Part shown: one piece after another, positions 34,373-45,459 of the stretch
Numbering within the stretch: the stretch's first letter is position 1
How the letters are laid out: the number at the start of each line of letters is the position of its first letter
NCBI RefSeq assembly: GCF_028657945.1
Contig: NZ_CP059693.1
Span: forward strand, 3,472,001-3,536,000
Direction of reading: 5' to 3'
Length of the DNA stretch: 64,000 nt
Source: Thalassomonas haliotis
GTDB taxonomy: Bacteria; Pseudomonadota; Gammaproteobacteria; Enterobacterales; Alteromonadaceae
Translations under genes and position numbers: made by a program
Notes under the pieces: model-generated
Told to the model about the DNA's origin: nothing
Database searches by the model: none
What the model saw: only the letters and a program-made list of their open reading frames with translations

Positions 34373-36019
34373 ATGAAACATTTATTACTCTCACTCCCGG
34401 CTTCTTTATTGCTGCTCGGTTGTCAAAATACGCCATTTTCCCAAGAGCAGGAAATCCCCGAGGCCACCAATACCGAATTAGCCGCCAATATTGCCAGCCC
34501 GGTAGAAATCAGCCAGGCACTGTTAGCGGATGAAGCCGTTGACGTTATCCACCCGGTGGCAGATGTCGAGATCACTTTGTCTGAAAACGATACCCATGTC
34601 TCTGACGATATCTGGCAGCGTATCCGCGATGGACTCACTTTCGACGTGCCTGAAAACAAACGTGTGCTGGCACAACGTAACTGGTATGCCAAACACCCCA
34701 AATATCTCGATCGGGTTGCCAAGCGAGCCGAGCCTTTTATTTACTATATTGTCCAAGAATTAGAAGCCAATGACATGCCGATCGAGATGGCGCTGCTGCC
34801 GATCGTCGAAAGTGCATTTGATCCCTTTGCCTATTCCCACGGCCGGGCATCTGGCATGTGGCAGTTTGTCCCCGGCACAGGCACCCGGTTTGGCATGAAG
34901 CAAAACTGGTGGTATGACGGACGCCGGGACGTGGTCGCCTCCACCAAAGGCGCCATCAGCTACCTGAAATACCTGCACAAGTATTTCGACGGCGACTGGC
35001 TATTGGCCCTGGCCGCTTATAATTCCGGCGAAGGTCGGGTGAAACGTGCAGTGAAAAATAACGCCCGCAAGAACAGAAAAACCGATTTCTGGTCGCTGGA
35101 TTTACCAAAAGAAACCCGTGCCTATGTGCCTAAATTGCTGGCGCTGGCAGATCTGGTAAAACGGCCGGAAGATTTTAATATCAAACTTTATGAAATTGAA
35201 AATAAAGCGGTGATCTCCCAGGTCGATATCGGCTCCCAGCTTGATCTCGCCAAAGCCGCCAGTTTGGCGGGATTGTCCCTGGCGGAGCTGCAAAGGTTAA
35301 ACCCGGGCTTTAACCGCTGGGCCACAGATCCCGACGGTCCCCACTACCTGTTGTTACCCAGCCATAAAGAAGCGGATTTCACCGCCAGCTTAAATAAACT
35401 CAGTGAGCAGGACAGGTTAGCCTGGCAGCGTTATAAAATTAAATCCGGCGACAGTTTGATCAAAATCGCGAATAAGTTTCATACCACGCCGGCATTAATC
35501 AAACAGGTTAATAATGTTAAAGGCACCCGCATCCGCGCCGGCAAACATCTGTTGATCCCGGTTGCCGCGACGTCACTGGATCACTATATTTTATCCCAGG
35601 ACCAACGCCTGGCCAGTACCCAAAACAGGAAACAGGCCGGGGTTAAAACCATACATACCGTCAGATCCGGCGATACCCTGTGGGATATCAGCCAGAGCTA
35701 TAAGGTAAGCAGCCGCAATATCGCCAAATGGAACGGCATAGCGCCGCGCGATACCATCAAGCCCGGCCAGCAACTGGTGATCTGGCAAAATGCCAAACTT
35801 ACCAGCGCCAAACTCGCCAATGCCACAGGCCCGGGCGAGCAGGCTGTAATGCGTAATATCACCTATAGAGTACGCCGTGGCGACTCTTTTGCCCGCATTG
35901 CCGACAAGTTTAATGTCAGCATCCGGGACATTGAACGCTGGAATAGCCTCAGCCGCAAGAAATACCTGCAGCCGGGACAAATCTTAAAACTTTCGGTGGA
36001 TGTAACCAATAACATCTGA
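34373..36019 (+). CDS. mltD: Membrane-bound lytic murein transglycosylase D
   Basis: The 548-residue lipoprotein has a signal peptide with lipid-bearing Cys17 (LLLLGC), a SLT lysozyme-like domain (about 120-270) with catalytic Glu146 in VESAFDP and the GMWQFVPGTG motif, and three LysM repeats starting near 354, 427 and 497. It cleaves peptidoglycan glycan strands to 1,6-anhydro-muropeptides at the outer-membrane inner face. E. coli MltD has two LysM repeats, so three is slightly more than usual. Confidence 0.95.
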   Translation: MKHLLLSLPASLLLLGCQNTPFSQEQEIPEATNTELAANIASPVEISQALLADEAVDVIHPVADVEITLSENDTHVSDDIWQRIRDGLTFDVPENKRVLAQRNWYAKHPKYLDRVAKRAEPFIYYIVQELEANDMPIEMALLPIVESAFDPFAYSHGRASGMWQFVPGTGTRFGMKQNWWYDGRRDVVASTKGAISYLKYLHKYFDGDWLLALAAYNSGEGRVKRAVKNNARKNRKTDFWSLDLPKETRAYVPKLLALADLVKRPEDFNIKLYEIENKAVISQVDIGSQLDLAKAASLAGLSLAELQRLNPGFNRWATDPDGPHYLLLPSHKEADFTASLNKLSEQDRLAWQRYKIKSGDSLIKIANKFHTTPALIKQVNNVKGTRIRAGKHLLIPVAATSLDHYILSQDQRLASTQNRKQAGVKTIHTVRSGDTLWDISQSYKVSSRNIAKWNGIAPRDTIKPGQQLVIWQNAKLTSAKLANATGPGEQAVMRNITYRVRRGDSFARIADKFNVSIRDIERWNSLSRKKYLQPGQILKLSVDVTNNI

Positions 36020-36046
36020 TCCGGTTTTTTAACGGCTTAAACAAGA

Positions 36047-36077
36047 GCGGATGCTGGCAGCAGCATCCGCTTTTTTT
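36047..36077 (+). terminator. Rho-independent terminator of mltD
   Basis: A 10-bp GC-rich stem (GCGGATGCTG/CAGCATCCGC) with a GCAG loop is followed by seven T, 28 bp past the mltD stop. Confidence 0.92.
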
Positions 36078-36221
36078 ATGCCCGGGATGACAGGTGTATT
36101 GTGGTGACAGGGATATCAAAGAGCAATAATATCCAGAATGATCGGTCTTTGTCACCGCCATCGCCAGTAAAGCGCTATGTCCCCCTGCTTTGCTCTGCTT
36201 AGGGGGACAAATAGAAAGTCA

Positions 36222-37442
36222 TTAAATACCTGCCAGTGCGGCGCTGATCATCGCCTTAACCTGGCTGGTAATTTTTTTACTTGCATCCGCCTGGTAGCCG
36301 GAGATTTTAGGCGTATGGATATGACCTACAGGAATTAGCGGCGCATATTGCTCGCGCAGTAATAAACTGCGATAGGAAATTTCATTGGATAAATAACCGC
36401 CACCGGATCCCTCCACCGATATTTGTCCCTGCAATGCCGCCAGTGACGGGGCAATAATGTTGCCGTCCAGTGTTTGCACTTTACGGTTATCATTCACCCG
36501 GTAACCGCCGGAAACCGCCTGCATCGCTGCGGCCGGTAAGCTGAATTCCAGAAACTCAGGTCCTGTCAGCGGCTTTCCCCCAAATTCAGGCAACAAAGGC
36601 GCCTGCTCAGTCGCCCCGGTGTAAACATTAAGGTTATCCGGGGCTGAGGCACTGCGGCGCAGGGCCGGGAAACGTTCCAAATCAAAATGCTCCCTGCCCA
36701 TGGAAATAGTGATCAGCATATCAATTTGGTTATTTTTAAAATAAGGGGCTAGCAAGGTTTCGACCATTCCCAGATCAAAGTCATGAAAACGCACCGGCAA
36801 GATCACACTTTCAATTTCAGCACTGCTGCCTTTAAAGGACAAGGATAAACCGTCCAGTGCCAGGGCAATGGCCCCCGACGGATTTGATTGTGTTATCTTA
36901 CGGTCAAGAAAAAAGGGATCAAAGCCGGTGATCAGCACCTTCTTCTTTGCTTTACGGTTAAACTTAATGTCTTGCTGGCCCCGGGATAATAGCTCAAACT
37001 GCCAAAGCAGTTTTTGTTGTTGCGCCGGGAGCAAGGTTGCAAAAACAGGCGCCTGCCGGATGGCTCGGGTCATTTTTAACCGCGCCCAATAAAGCACCCG
37101 GTCATCATTATCCTGTTGCTGATCGAAGCCGGTAACCGCATCCCGCCAAAGCCCGCTGCCATGTCGCAGCACCAGCTGGGTAAAAGCGGTCATGTTGCGT
37201 GCCCGGGATAATTGTTCGGTAAAAAGGGCGATCCTCGGCTCTAATATCCGGGTTAACCCCGGCATGACAGTCATAGCCTTAGGCAAGCGTAGTTCTTCAA
37301 CACTGAGCCGATTAGCTGTTGTAGACGATACCATGGCATTTTCCCGGGTAAAAGCCGCTGCGCCGCTGCCCGGCAACAAGAAACAAAGTTGTAAAGGACA
37401 AAGCAGCAACACGGCTCTCAGCCAATATTTTTTCTTGTCCAT
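36222..37442 (-). CDS. Secreted pyroglutamyl-peptidase (C15) homologue with Ser in place of the catalytic Cys
   Basis: The 406-residue protein has an N-terminal signal sequence (about 1-30), a helical extension (about 40-165) and a peptidase C15-like domain (about 166-400: VLITGFDPF, NPSGAIAL). Of the Glu/Cys/His triad, Glu256 (LERF) and His374 (GHIHTP) can be placed, but the position usually held by Cys (as in YVCNH) reads YLSNE, with Ser352. It may be inactive, a serine-type variant or a binding protein. Normal cytosolic Pcp is about 215 residues; this is longer and apparently exported. The gene stops short of the next start by 47 bp in the same direction as the ABC exporter. Confidence 0.7.
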   Translation of the reverse strand: MDKKKYWLRAVLLLCPLQLCFLLPGSGAAAFTRENAMVSSTTANRLSVEELRLPKAMTVMPGLTRILEPRIALFTEQLSRARNMTAFTQLVLRHGSGLWRDAVTGFDQQQDNDDRVLYWARLKMTRAIRQAPVFATLLPAQQQKLLWQFELLSRGQQDIKFNRKAKKKVLITGFDPFFLDRKITQSNPSGAIALALDGLSLSFKGSSAEIESVILPVRFHDFDLGMVETLLAPYFKNNQIDMLITISMGREHFDLERFPALRRSASAPDNLNVYTGATEQAPLLPEFGGKPLTGPEFLEFSLPAAAMQAVSGGYRVNDNRKVQTLDGNIIAPSLAALQGQISVEGSGGGYLSNEISYRSLLLREQYAPLIPVGHIHTPKISGYQADASKKITSQVKAMISAALAGI

Positions 37443-37489
37443 AATAAAATATCCTGCCTGTTATTTAACGCCTGCGTTTTTCGCTACAA

Positions 37490-39271
37490 TTATGGCTGCG
37501 ATTGCTGTATTTGCCACATTTTTTGGTAATGGCCGGCTTGTGCCAGCAACTGGTTATGTTGCCCCTGCTCCACCACTTTACCTTGATTCATAACAATAAT
37601 ATGATCGGCATCTATGATGGTCGATAACCTGTGGGCGATGACAACACTGGTACGTTCGCGCGCTACTTCTTTGATAGCAGATAAAATAGCCTGTTCCGAG
37701 TGGCTGTCCAGTGACGAAGTTGCCTCATCAAATACTAAGATTGCCGGATCTTTTAAAATAGTGCGGGCAATGGCCACCCTTTGTTTTTCACCGCCAGAGA
37801 GTTTTAAGCCCCGCTCCCCCACCAGGGTATCAACCCCTTCAGGTAAAGAAGCAACAAAAGCATTCAGGTGTGCCAACTCTATCGCCTTATAAACTTCGCT
37901 TTCACTTGCCTCTGGATTACCGTAATGAACATTTTCAAATAATGAATCGTTAAACAATACCGTATCTTGCGGTACTATGCCGATATTATGACGCAGAGAG
38001 TGCTGGGTAACTTGCGTGATATCTTGCCCGTCTATGGCAATGTTGCCGCTTGAAACATCATAAAAACGAAACAGCATCTTAACCAGGGTGGATTTGCCCG
38101 AGCCGCTTTCACCGACAATCGCAACTTTCTGGCCTGCTCCGACCGTAAAGGAAACCTGTTGTAATATCGGCCGCTTGTCGTCATAGGCAAAGCATATATC
38201 GTTGATTTCAATATGACCACCATTGATCCGCAACTCCCCTGCATCGGCTTTATCCTGCACTTCAGGCTCTTTCTTCAATAAATCAAACATATGTTCAATA
38301 TTGGCCAACGAGCCTTTAATTTCACGATAAACAAAACCGAGAAAATTAAGCGGGATAAAAAGTTGCATCATAAAGGCGGTGATCAGCACAAAATCCCCCA
38401 GGGTCATTTCCCCATAGGTTACCTGATAGGCCGATAATGCCAGCATGGCCGTCATCGACAAGGAAATAATCAGCCCCTGACCACCGTTTAAGGCAAACAA
38501 GGATAAACGGTTCTGCGCCCTGGCCTTCTCCCACACCGCCAATTGTTCATCATAAGCCTTGGCCTCATAATCTTCATTGGTAAAATACTTCACGGTCTCA
38601 AAATTAATCAGGCTGTCGATGGCCCGGGTATTACTGGAAGAGTCTGCTTTGTTGGCAGCACGGATATAGCGGGTACGTCGCTCGGTAGCCAACACCGAAA
38701 AGGCGATGTAGCAAAAAATAGAAGCCAGGGTGATCAGCGCGAACCAGATACCGTAATTAACCAGTAATATAGACACCACCATGATGATCTCTATCAGGGT
38801 CGGTACAATATTAAATACCATAAACCTGAGCAAAAAACTGATGCCGGCAGTGCCGCGATCTATATCCCGGGATAAGCCGCCGGTTTGCCGGTTGAGGTGA
38901 AAATCAAGATCCAGGCGGTGCAGATGGCGAAAAACCTGCAAGCCGATACGGCGCATCGCCCGCTCGGTCACCCTGCCAAACAGGGTATCGCGAATTTCGG
39001 CAAATAGCACCACACAAAAACGCACCAAACCATAAGCCGCCACCAGCGCAAAAGGCACCAGATAAAGGCGGTTATCTTGATTGTTATCCAGGGTATCGAC
39101 GATGTCTTTAAGCACAAAGGGTAAATAAACACTGGCAAGTTTGGTTAAAATCAAACAGGCAATGGCCAAACTTATTCTCGTTTTAAATTCTAGTAGGTAA
39201 GGCCAGAGCGTTTTCACCACGGCCCAGTTGATTTTAGTGACATCACGCTCCTGATACTGGCTGCTGCGCAT
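37490..39271 (-). CDS. ABC exporter, Atm1/HMT1-like half-transporter
   Basis: The 593-residue protein fuses an N-terminal six-helix ABC transmembrane domain (about 20-315) to an ATPase domain with Walker A GESGSGKST (387-395), signature LSGGEKQR and Walker B ILVFDEATSS. The sequence style (NINLR-free TM part with RDIDRGT, NFETVKYFTNE) is that of the Atm1/ABCB7 group, which exports glutathione-linked or sulfur compounds. It would work as a homodimer in the inner membrane. The gene lies upstream of the secreted C15-like gene and may share its transcript. Confidence 0.9.
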   Translation of the reverse strand: MRSSQYQERDVTKINWAVVKTLWPYLLEFKTRISLAIACLILTKLASVYLPFVLKDIVDTLDNNQDNRLYLVPFALVAAYGLVRFCVVLFAEIRDTLFGRVTERAMRRIGLQVFRHLHRLDLDFHLNRQTGGLSRDIDRGTAGISFLLRFMVFNIVPTLIEIIMVVSILLVNYGIWFALITLASIFCYIAFSVLATERRTRYIRAANKADSSSNTRAIDSLINFETVKYFTNEDYEAKAYDEQLAVWEKARAQNRLSLFALNGGQGLIISLSMTAMLALSAYQVTYGEMTLGDFVLITAFMMQLFIPLNFLGFVYREIKGSLANIEHMFDLLKKEPEVQDKADAGELRINGGHIEINDICFAYDDKRPILQQVSFTVGAGQKVAIVGESGSGKSTLVKMLFRFYDVSSGNIAIDGQDITQVTQHSLRHNIGIVPQDTVLFNDSLFENVHYGNPEASESEVYKAIELAHLNAFVASLPEGVDTLVGERGLKLSGGEKQRVAIARTILKDPAILVFDEATSSLDSHSEQAILSAIKEVARERTSVVIAHRLSTIIDADHIIVMNQGKVVEQGQHNQLLAQAGHYQKMWQIQQSQP

Positions 39272-39542
39272 AGGTGAATAGACTCTCTAATGTAATGGAA
39301 AATTGCCGCGGCATTGACATCGGGAAACCGGCTTATACAAGGCTGAAATAGCTGAACCGGCTCTTTTAGGCTCAGCATGCACGCCAGCGGTGACTTCTTA
39401 ATAGTATTGCTGGCGGTGAAATCATAAAAGCCAGGTAAGAGGAAGTCTAGCTTTATCTGGACTTATCAGGTACTTAGTTAGCTCACAATCAAGTTGACGC
39501 TAAGGCCAACACTGCTGCCGGCCACGGGATATCAACGATTTA

Positions 39543-39569
39543 ACAAAAAAATCAGCCCGCAGGCTGATT
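39543..39569 (-). terminator. Terminator of azoR
   Basis: AATCAGCC/GGCTGATT forms an 8-bp stem with a CGCA loop. On the minus strand it is followed by a run of seven T. It lies 18 bp past the azoR stop. The rest of the gap back to 39272 shows nothing specific. Confidence 0.85.
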
Positions 39570-39586
39570 GTTAACAATATTACCGC

Positions 39587-40186
39587 TTATACGGTTTGCT
39601 CAAGTTGCTCATTTGCTGCTATCCAAGCTTTTTCGGCAATTTCTTCTCCCATATTCAGTCCTTCGGCATAAATAAAATCAATATCGCTGACCCCCATCAT
39701 GCCATAAATACCTTTAATAAAACCGGTTTGGGTATCCATAGGAGTTCCCTGATACATGCCGCCGCGGGCAGCAAGCACCACAACCTTAGTATTTTTAACT
39801 AAACCTTGCGGGCCATTTTCGCTATAACTGAAGGTTTTACCGGCGCGGGCAATACGGTCGATATAAGCTTTAAAAGTAGAAGGCACCCCCAGGTTATACA
39901 TAGGCATGCCAATGACGATGATGTCATGGGCCATCAGCTCGTCGATCAATTCATCCGATAAACTGGCCAATTGCTGTTGCTGCGCCGTTTGCTGCTCCGC
40001 CGGGGTCATCCAGGCCTGCATTTCCTGAGCACTTAAATGAGGCAATTGCTCATCATGGAGATCACGCACAGAGACTTCATCTTTCAATCCCGATGATTTT
40101 CGGATATCCAGGTACATTTGGGTGAATTTATTGGAATTACTTTGTTCGCCATTCAGGCCGGTATTTAATACTAGAATCTTAGACAT
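39587..40186 (-). CDS. azoR: FMN-dependent NADH-azoreductase
   Basis: The 199-residue flavodoxin-like protein matches AzoR: N-terminal KILVLNTGLNGEQSNSNK phosphate-binding loop, PMYNLGVPSTFKAYIDRIARAGKTF (about 95-119) and AARGGMYQG near 140. It is a cytosolic homodimer that reduces azo bonds and quinones and protects against thiol stress. It is transcribed alone. Confidence 0.93.
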   Translation of the reverse strand: MSKILVLNTGLNGEQSNSNKFTQMYLDIRKSSGLKDEVSVRDLHDEQLPHLSAQEMQAWMTPAEQQTAQQQQLASLSDELIDELMAHDIIVIGMPMYNLGVPSTFKAYIDRIARAGKTFSYSENGPQGLVKNTKVVVLAARGGMYQGTPMDTQTGFIKGIYGMMGVSDIDFIYAEGLNMGEEIAEKAWIAANEQLEQTV

Positions 40187-40483
40187 TTGCTACTCCTCAA
40201 ATTTGTGAAGTCATTTTATCTGTCGATTATTAAGATTAAAAATACAAAAAAACTAAGATATCATCCTATTTATTAGGATGATTTTATTGATAGCTTGCCG
40301 TTACCTGATCCGGATAATTTTCATTGCTTTAGAACTGAATGTTAGCCATTGATATATATGTAAATAACTTTATGAGTGGATTTCTCGTATATTGAGATTA
40401 ATCACGTATAATAATAATTGTTCAAGGGCTTGACAGGAACAGTCCTTGCCTAAAGAGCGATACTATGCCAAAAGATACTGCTT

Positions 40484-41026
40484 ATGCCTAAAATGCTAGC
40501 CACCTTAATTGATCGTTGTTTGTTTACGGTCTTTTTTATCCTTGGGTTACAGTTGCCCGAATTTATGCAGCAATATATGCAAAGATTATCCGGCCATTTA
40601 CACGAAGCCCATTACCAGCTGGATCAATTCCAGGCCATCGCCGATAGCCAGTTTCAGGGAAATTTACAGGCCCTGATCGAGCGTTATCAAAGCAATAGCG
40701 ATAATGTTTTCCAACAGACAGGACAAATGATAGAAAACCTGGTGCTGCGTATCGATGGCTTCAACCAGAGTCTGACGAACCTGCAGCAAGGAGATTACCT
40801 TAACCGTTTATATTATTTTGTCACCCAAATCGACCCTGAGCTGGCCACTGCCACGCTCAAGCAATATCAACTGGCGGTCCCGCTGGATATGCATGCCTTA
40901 GCCACAGGGGCAAGTTTTGCCATTGTCTTACTTTTGCTGATCAGTTTACTGGCAGTTGTATTTAAACGCTTAATCCGCAGATTCTCAACAGACAATCAAG
41001 TTATCACCCGGGGGCCGCTGACTTAG
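40484..41026 (+). CDS. DUF2937 family membrane protein
   Basis: The 180-residue protein has an N-terminal hydrophobic segment (about 8-24), a central amphipathic helical part that may be coiled (28-110), and a C-terminal membrane helix (about 143-165). Length and layout fit DUF2937, a family without known function. No strong ribosome-binding site is seen; a second ATG lies three codons in. Confidence 0.75.
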   Translation: MPKMLATLIDRCLFTVFFILGLQLPEFMQQYMQRLSGHLHEAHYQLDQFQAIADSQFQGNLQALIERYQSNSDNVFQQTGQMIENLVLRIDGFNQSLTNLQQGDYLNRLYYFVTQIDPELATATLKQYQLAVPLDMHALATGASFAIVLLLLISLLAVVFKRLIRRFSTDNQVITRGPLT

Positions 41027-41152
41027 GCCTGGCCAGGATAAAGCCATTAACAATATTTGTGTCGGGCAGGAGGTCAGGAGCAGGCATGTAAGCGTTTTTC
41101 GATAATAAGCTGACTGGCGGTCATAAACCGATAAAACAGCCTCTATAACGTA

Positions 41153-41177
41153 ATAAAGGCCGCAATGCGGCCTTTAT
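41153..41177. terminator. Bidirectional terminator upstream of the ihfA 3' end
   Basis: ATAAAGGCCGC pairs perfectly with GCGGCCTTTAT (11 bp, 3-base loop) between the convergent DUF2937 and ihfA genes. Confidence 0.75.
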
Positions 41178-41237
41178 CGGGATGTCCATATCAAAAGTCT
41201 GGGTGATAAAGTGTAAACATTATCACGAGAGAATCAG

Positions 41238-41534
41238 CTAACTGTCCTGATTTCCCGCTTCTACGCGACTTTTTAATTTTTGTCCCGGTCTGAAAGTAAC
41301 TACCTTACGTGCTGAGATAGGAATATCTTCACCGGTTTTTGGGTTACGCCCGGGCCGTTCACTTTTCTCACGAAGATCAAAGTTACCAAATCCGGAAAGT
41401 TTAACCTGCTCGCCGCTTTCTAAGGTTCCACGTATTTCTTCAAAGAATACTTCAACCATTTCTTTGGCGTCGCGCTTGCTTAACCCGACTTTTTCAAATA
41501 AATGTTCTGCTACTTCTGCTTTGGTCAGCGCCAT
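41238..41534 (-). CDS. ihfA: Integration host factor subunit alpha
   Basis: The 98-residue protein starts [25 protein letters not shown] and carries the DNA-bending arm signature [22 protein letters not shown], which identifies IHF-alpha rather than HU or IHF-beta. It follows pheT by 3 bp in the same direction, as in E. coli. The dimer with IHF-beta bends DNA by about 160 degrees in recombination and sigma-54 regulation. Confidence 0.97.
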   Translation of the reverse strand: MALTKAEVAEHLFEKVGLSKRDAKEMVEVFFEEIRGTLESGEQVKLSGFGNFDLREKSERPGRNPKTGEDIPISARKVVTFRPGQKLKSRVEAGNQDS

Positions 41535-41537
41535 TGC

Positions 41538-43940
41538 TTAATCCCTCAGTGATGCATTTAGTTCAACTTTTAACGTATCAACCACGCGATTAACGACTTC
41601 GTTAATATCTTTCTCTTCAAGAGTCTTGTCATGATCTTGTAGTATCATGGCAATCGCTAGGCTCTTAAAGCCGGGTGCTATACCCTTGCCCTGATATACA
41701 TCGAACAAGTTTAGATCAACTAAATAATTTCCGCCAACCTTTTCAATAAGTTGTAACACTTTATTAGCATTTATTTGCTCTTCAACCACCACGGCAATGT
41801 CACGTCGGTTTGACGGGAAGCGAGATAAATCGCGCGCCTCAGGAAGTTTTTGAGTTAATACTTCAGACAATAATAATTCAAACATTAATGTTCGGCCATT
41901 AAGTCCTAATTTCCTTTCTAATTCAGGATGTAAGGTGCCAACGTGTCCAACAAGTTTACCATTTTTATGGATCGCAGCCGTTTGTCCCGGATGTAAAGCA
42001 TCTATTTCTGCCTGGGAAAATTCATATGCGCTGGCATCAGATGTTAATGATAATAAGGCTTCAACATCACCTTTGATATCATAAAAATCACTGGCAGCTT
42101 TTTCCATTTGCCAATGTTCATCGCTGCGCTGACCAGAGATAACACCGGCAAGCATTTCTTCCTGGCGCACGCCATTTTCAACACTTTCATCCGGAATGAA
42201 TCGTAAGCCGGTTTCAAATAAGCGTACCCGGTTTTGCTGACGGTTCTGGTTATATGACATTGCCTGTAATAAGCCGGTCCACATGCTCAGGCGCATAACC
42301 GACATTTCAGAGGAAATAGGATGTGGTAAGGTCATCACTTCCTGGCCGGGATGTAATAATTCCTGAGTTTTAGGGTCAACAAAACTGTAGGTAATAGCTT
42401 CCTGATAACCGCGATTCACTAAAGTATTACGTAATTTCGCCACCGATAACTTGGCTTCACGATGCGCTGGCATGGTCAGTTTGGCGGTTGGAGAAACATT
42501 CGGGATATTGTTGTAACCAAAAATACGTGCCACTTCTTCAATTAAATCCACTTCAATTGAAATATCGAAACGATACGCTGGCACAACCACCTGCCAGCTG
42601 TCGGTGCCAAAATCTACGGTGAAACCTAAACGTTCTAAAATCTCGGTCACGGTATTGTCTTCGATATGAAAACCGATACGGCCGTCGAGTTTTTCGCGGC
42701 GCAGGCTTATGTTTTTCTGGGCCGGGATATGTGCTTCATGTTTGGCTTCAATCACAGGTCCAGCCTGGCCGCCAACGATCTCTAACAATAAGGCTGTGGC
42801 ACGTTCCATTGCCTGGTGCTGCAACTGAGGATCGACACCACGCTCATAGCGGTGAGAGGCATCGGTATGTAAGCCGTATTGACGGGCTTTCCCTAAAATG
42901 GCCAAAGGTGCAAAGAAGGCGCTTTCCAGGAAAATGTCCTGGCTAGTCGATGTAACACCTGAATGTAAACCACCAAAAATCCCCGCCATGGCAAGGGCTT
43001 TACCGTTATTTTCACCGCTACCGCTATCAGCAATCACTAAGGTATTGCTTGATAAGGTAACTTCATTTTCATCCAGTAATACCAGCTTCTCGCCTTCGGC
43101 GGCGAAACGTACGTCGATACCGCCGTCGATTTTCGCTAAATCAAAAGCATGCATCGGGTGGCCCAGTTCAAGCAGGACATAGTTAGTGACATCGACCACA
43201 GGGTCAATGGCGCGCACGCCACAACGGCGTAACTTTTCCACTAACCATAATGGCGATTCGGCATTCACGTTAATGCCCTTAATGACACGGCCTAAATAAC
43301 GTGGACATGCTTCACCGGCACTGATGGTAATTTCACGCTTGTCATCTATGCTTGGCGATACCGACGGGGTCTCAACTTCATTGACGGCAAGTGAGTTTAA
43401 TACGCCAACTTCACGGGCCAGGCCTTTAATGCCTAAGCAGTCGCCGCGGTTGGCCGTTAAGTCGACATCGATAGTAACATCGTCTAAGTTCAGGTACTCG
43501 CGCACACAGGTGCCGATTGGCGCATCTGATGGTAATTCAATAATACCGTCTGAGGTTTCTTCCAGGCCAAGCTCAGATTCAGAGCACAGCATGCCAAACG
43601 AGGGTTGACCGCGTAATTTGGCTTTTTTGATCTTAAAGTTGCCCGGCAATACCGCACCTACGGTGGCTACGGCGACTTTTAATCCTAAACGACAGTTTTT
43701 GGCGCCACAAACGATATCTACGATTTCATCGCCTAAATTAACTTTGGTTACCTGAAGTTTGTCCGCATCCGGATGTTGGCCGCATTCAACCACTTCACCC
43801 ACTTTTACACCGGTAAATTCACCGGCAACAGCATCAACACCGTCAACTTCCAGACCCGCCATGGTAATTTGGTGGGTTAATTCTTCTGATGAAATGGCAG
43901 GATTGACCCATTCACGTAACCAGGATTCACTAAATTTCAT
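41538..43940 (-). CDS. pheT: Phenylalanyl-tRNA synthetase beta subunit
   Basis: The 800-residue protein has the full PheT order: N-terminal EMAP-II-like tRNA-binding domain (about 40-150), B3/4 editing domain (about 215-390), B5 (about 400-475) and a C-terminal anticodon-binding domain (about 705-798). It joins PheS in an alpha2-beta2 enzyme. It starts 11 bp after pheS and is 3 bp from ihfA, one operon. Confidence 0.98.
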   Translation of the reverse strand: MKFSESWLREWVNPAISSEELTHQITMAGLEVDGVDAVAGEFTGVKVGEVVECGQHPDADKLQVTKVNLGDEIVDIVCGAKNCRLGLKVAVATVGAVLPGNFKIKKAKLRGQPSFGMLCSESELGLEETSDGIIELPSDAPIGTCVREYLNLDDVTIDVDLTANRGDCLGIKGLAREVGVLNSLAVNEVETPSVSPSIDDKREITISAGEACPRYLGRVIKGINVNAESPLWLVEKLRRCGVRAIDPVVDVTNYVLLELGHPMHAFDLAKIDGGIDVRFAAEGEKLVLLDENEVTLSSNTLVIADSGSGENNGKALAMAGIFGGLHSGVTSTSQDIFLESAFFAPLAILGKARQYGLHTDASHRYERGVDPQLQHQAMERATALLLEIVGGQAGPVIEAKHEAHIPAQKNISLRREKLDGRIGFHIEDNTVTEILERLGFTVDFGTDSWQVVVPAYRFDISIEVDLIEEVARIFGYNNIPNVSPTAKLTMPAHREAKLSVAKLRNTLVNRGYQEAITYSFVDPKTQELLHPGQEVMTLPHPISSEMSVMRLSMWTGLLQAMSYNQNRQQNRVRLFETGLRFIPDESVENGVRQEEMLAGVISGQRSDEHWQMEKAASDFYDIKGDVEALLSLTSDASAYEFSQAEIDALHPGQTAAIHKNGKLVGHVGTLHPELERKLGLNGRTLMFELLLSEVLTQKLPEARDLSRFPSNRRDIAVVVEEQINANKVLQLIEKVGGNYLVDLNLFDVYQGKGIAPGFKSLAIAMILQDHDKTLEEKDINEVVNRVVDTLKVELNASLRD

Positions 43941-43951
43941 TGTTGGCTTTC

Positions 43952-45046
<1,095 letters not shown>

Positions 45047-45108
45047 TCAGTAAAATTTTTACTTAAAGCATAAAAAAGCAAGTATTTGTGAGCTAACCGG
45101 CTGGTTGG

Positions 45109-45318
45109 TTAAGGCAGATCTTGACCATTTTGCGCACTCGTCCTGACATGAATGGTGAGAGTTTTCAGGTTTGTTTCCGCCAAGGCGTTAACGGTTTTTA
45201 ACTCATTGTTCTTTGCTTTACGCCCGGACCAGGCATAAGGAGCGGTTAATAAAGAAAACGACACTGCCAGGGGAAGCAATGGCCAGGAGTAAAAAACCAT
45301 AAGCAGCAAAAACAACAC
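45109..45318 (-). CDS. Possible small membrane protein
   Basis: A 69-codon frame in an otherwise empty gap between purC and pheS encodes a hydrophobic N-terminus (FLLLMVFYSWPLLPLAVSF) and a charged tail. The first codon is GTG, with an ATG six codons in. No ribosome-binding site or family support, so it may be chance. Confidence 0.25.
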   Translation of the reverse strand: MLFLLLMVFYSWPLLPLAVSFSLLTAPYAWSGRKAKNNELKTVNALAETNLKTLTIHVRTSAQNGQDLP

Positions 45319-45394
45319 AGAATTGATTTGTTAGGCCTAATTCATATAAACACGACCCGGGTTATCAGATTTCCACTACCTGATAGCCAATAAT

Positions 45395-45422
45395 AATAAA
45401 CCCCGCACAGGCGGGGTTTATT
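45395..45422. terminator. Terminator of purC
   Basis: AATAAACCCCGC pairs perfectly with GCGGGGTTTATT (12-bp stem, 4-base loop), 38 bp past the purC stop. Confidence 0.88.
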
Positions 45423-45459
45423 AAAGTTCTAACAGCAAAGTCTCCCCTGCTCACAGTTG

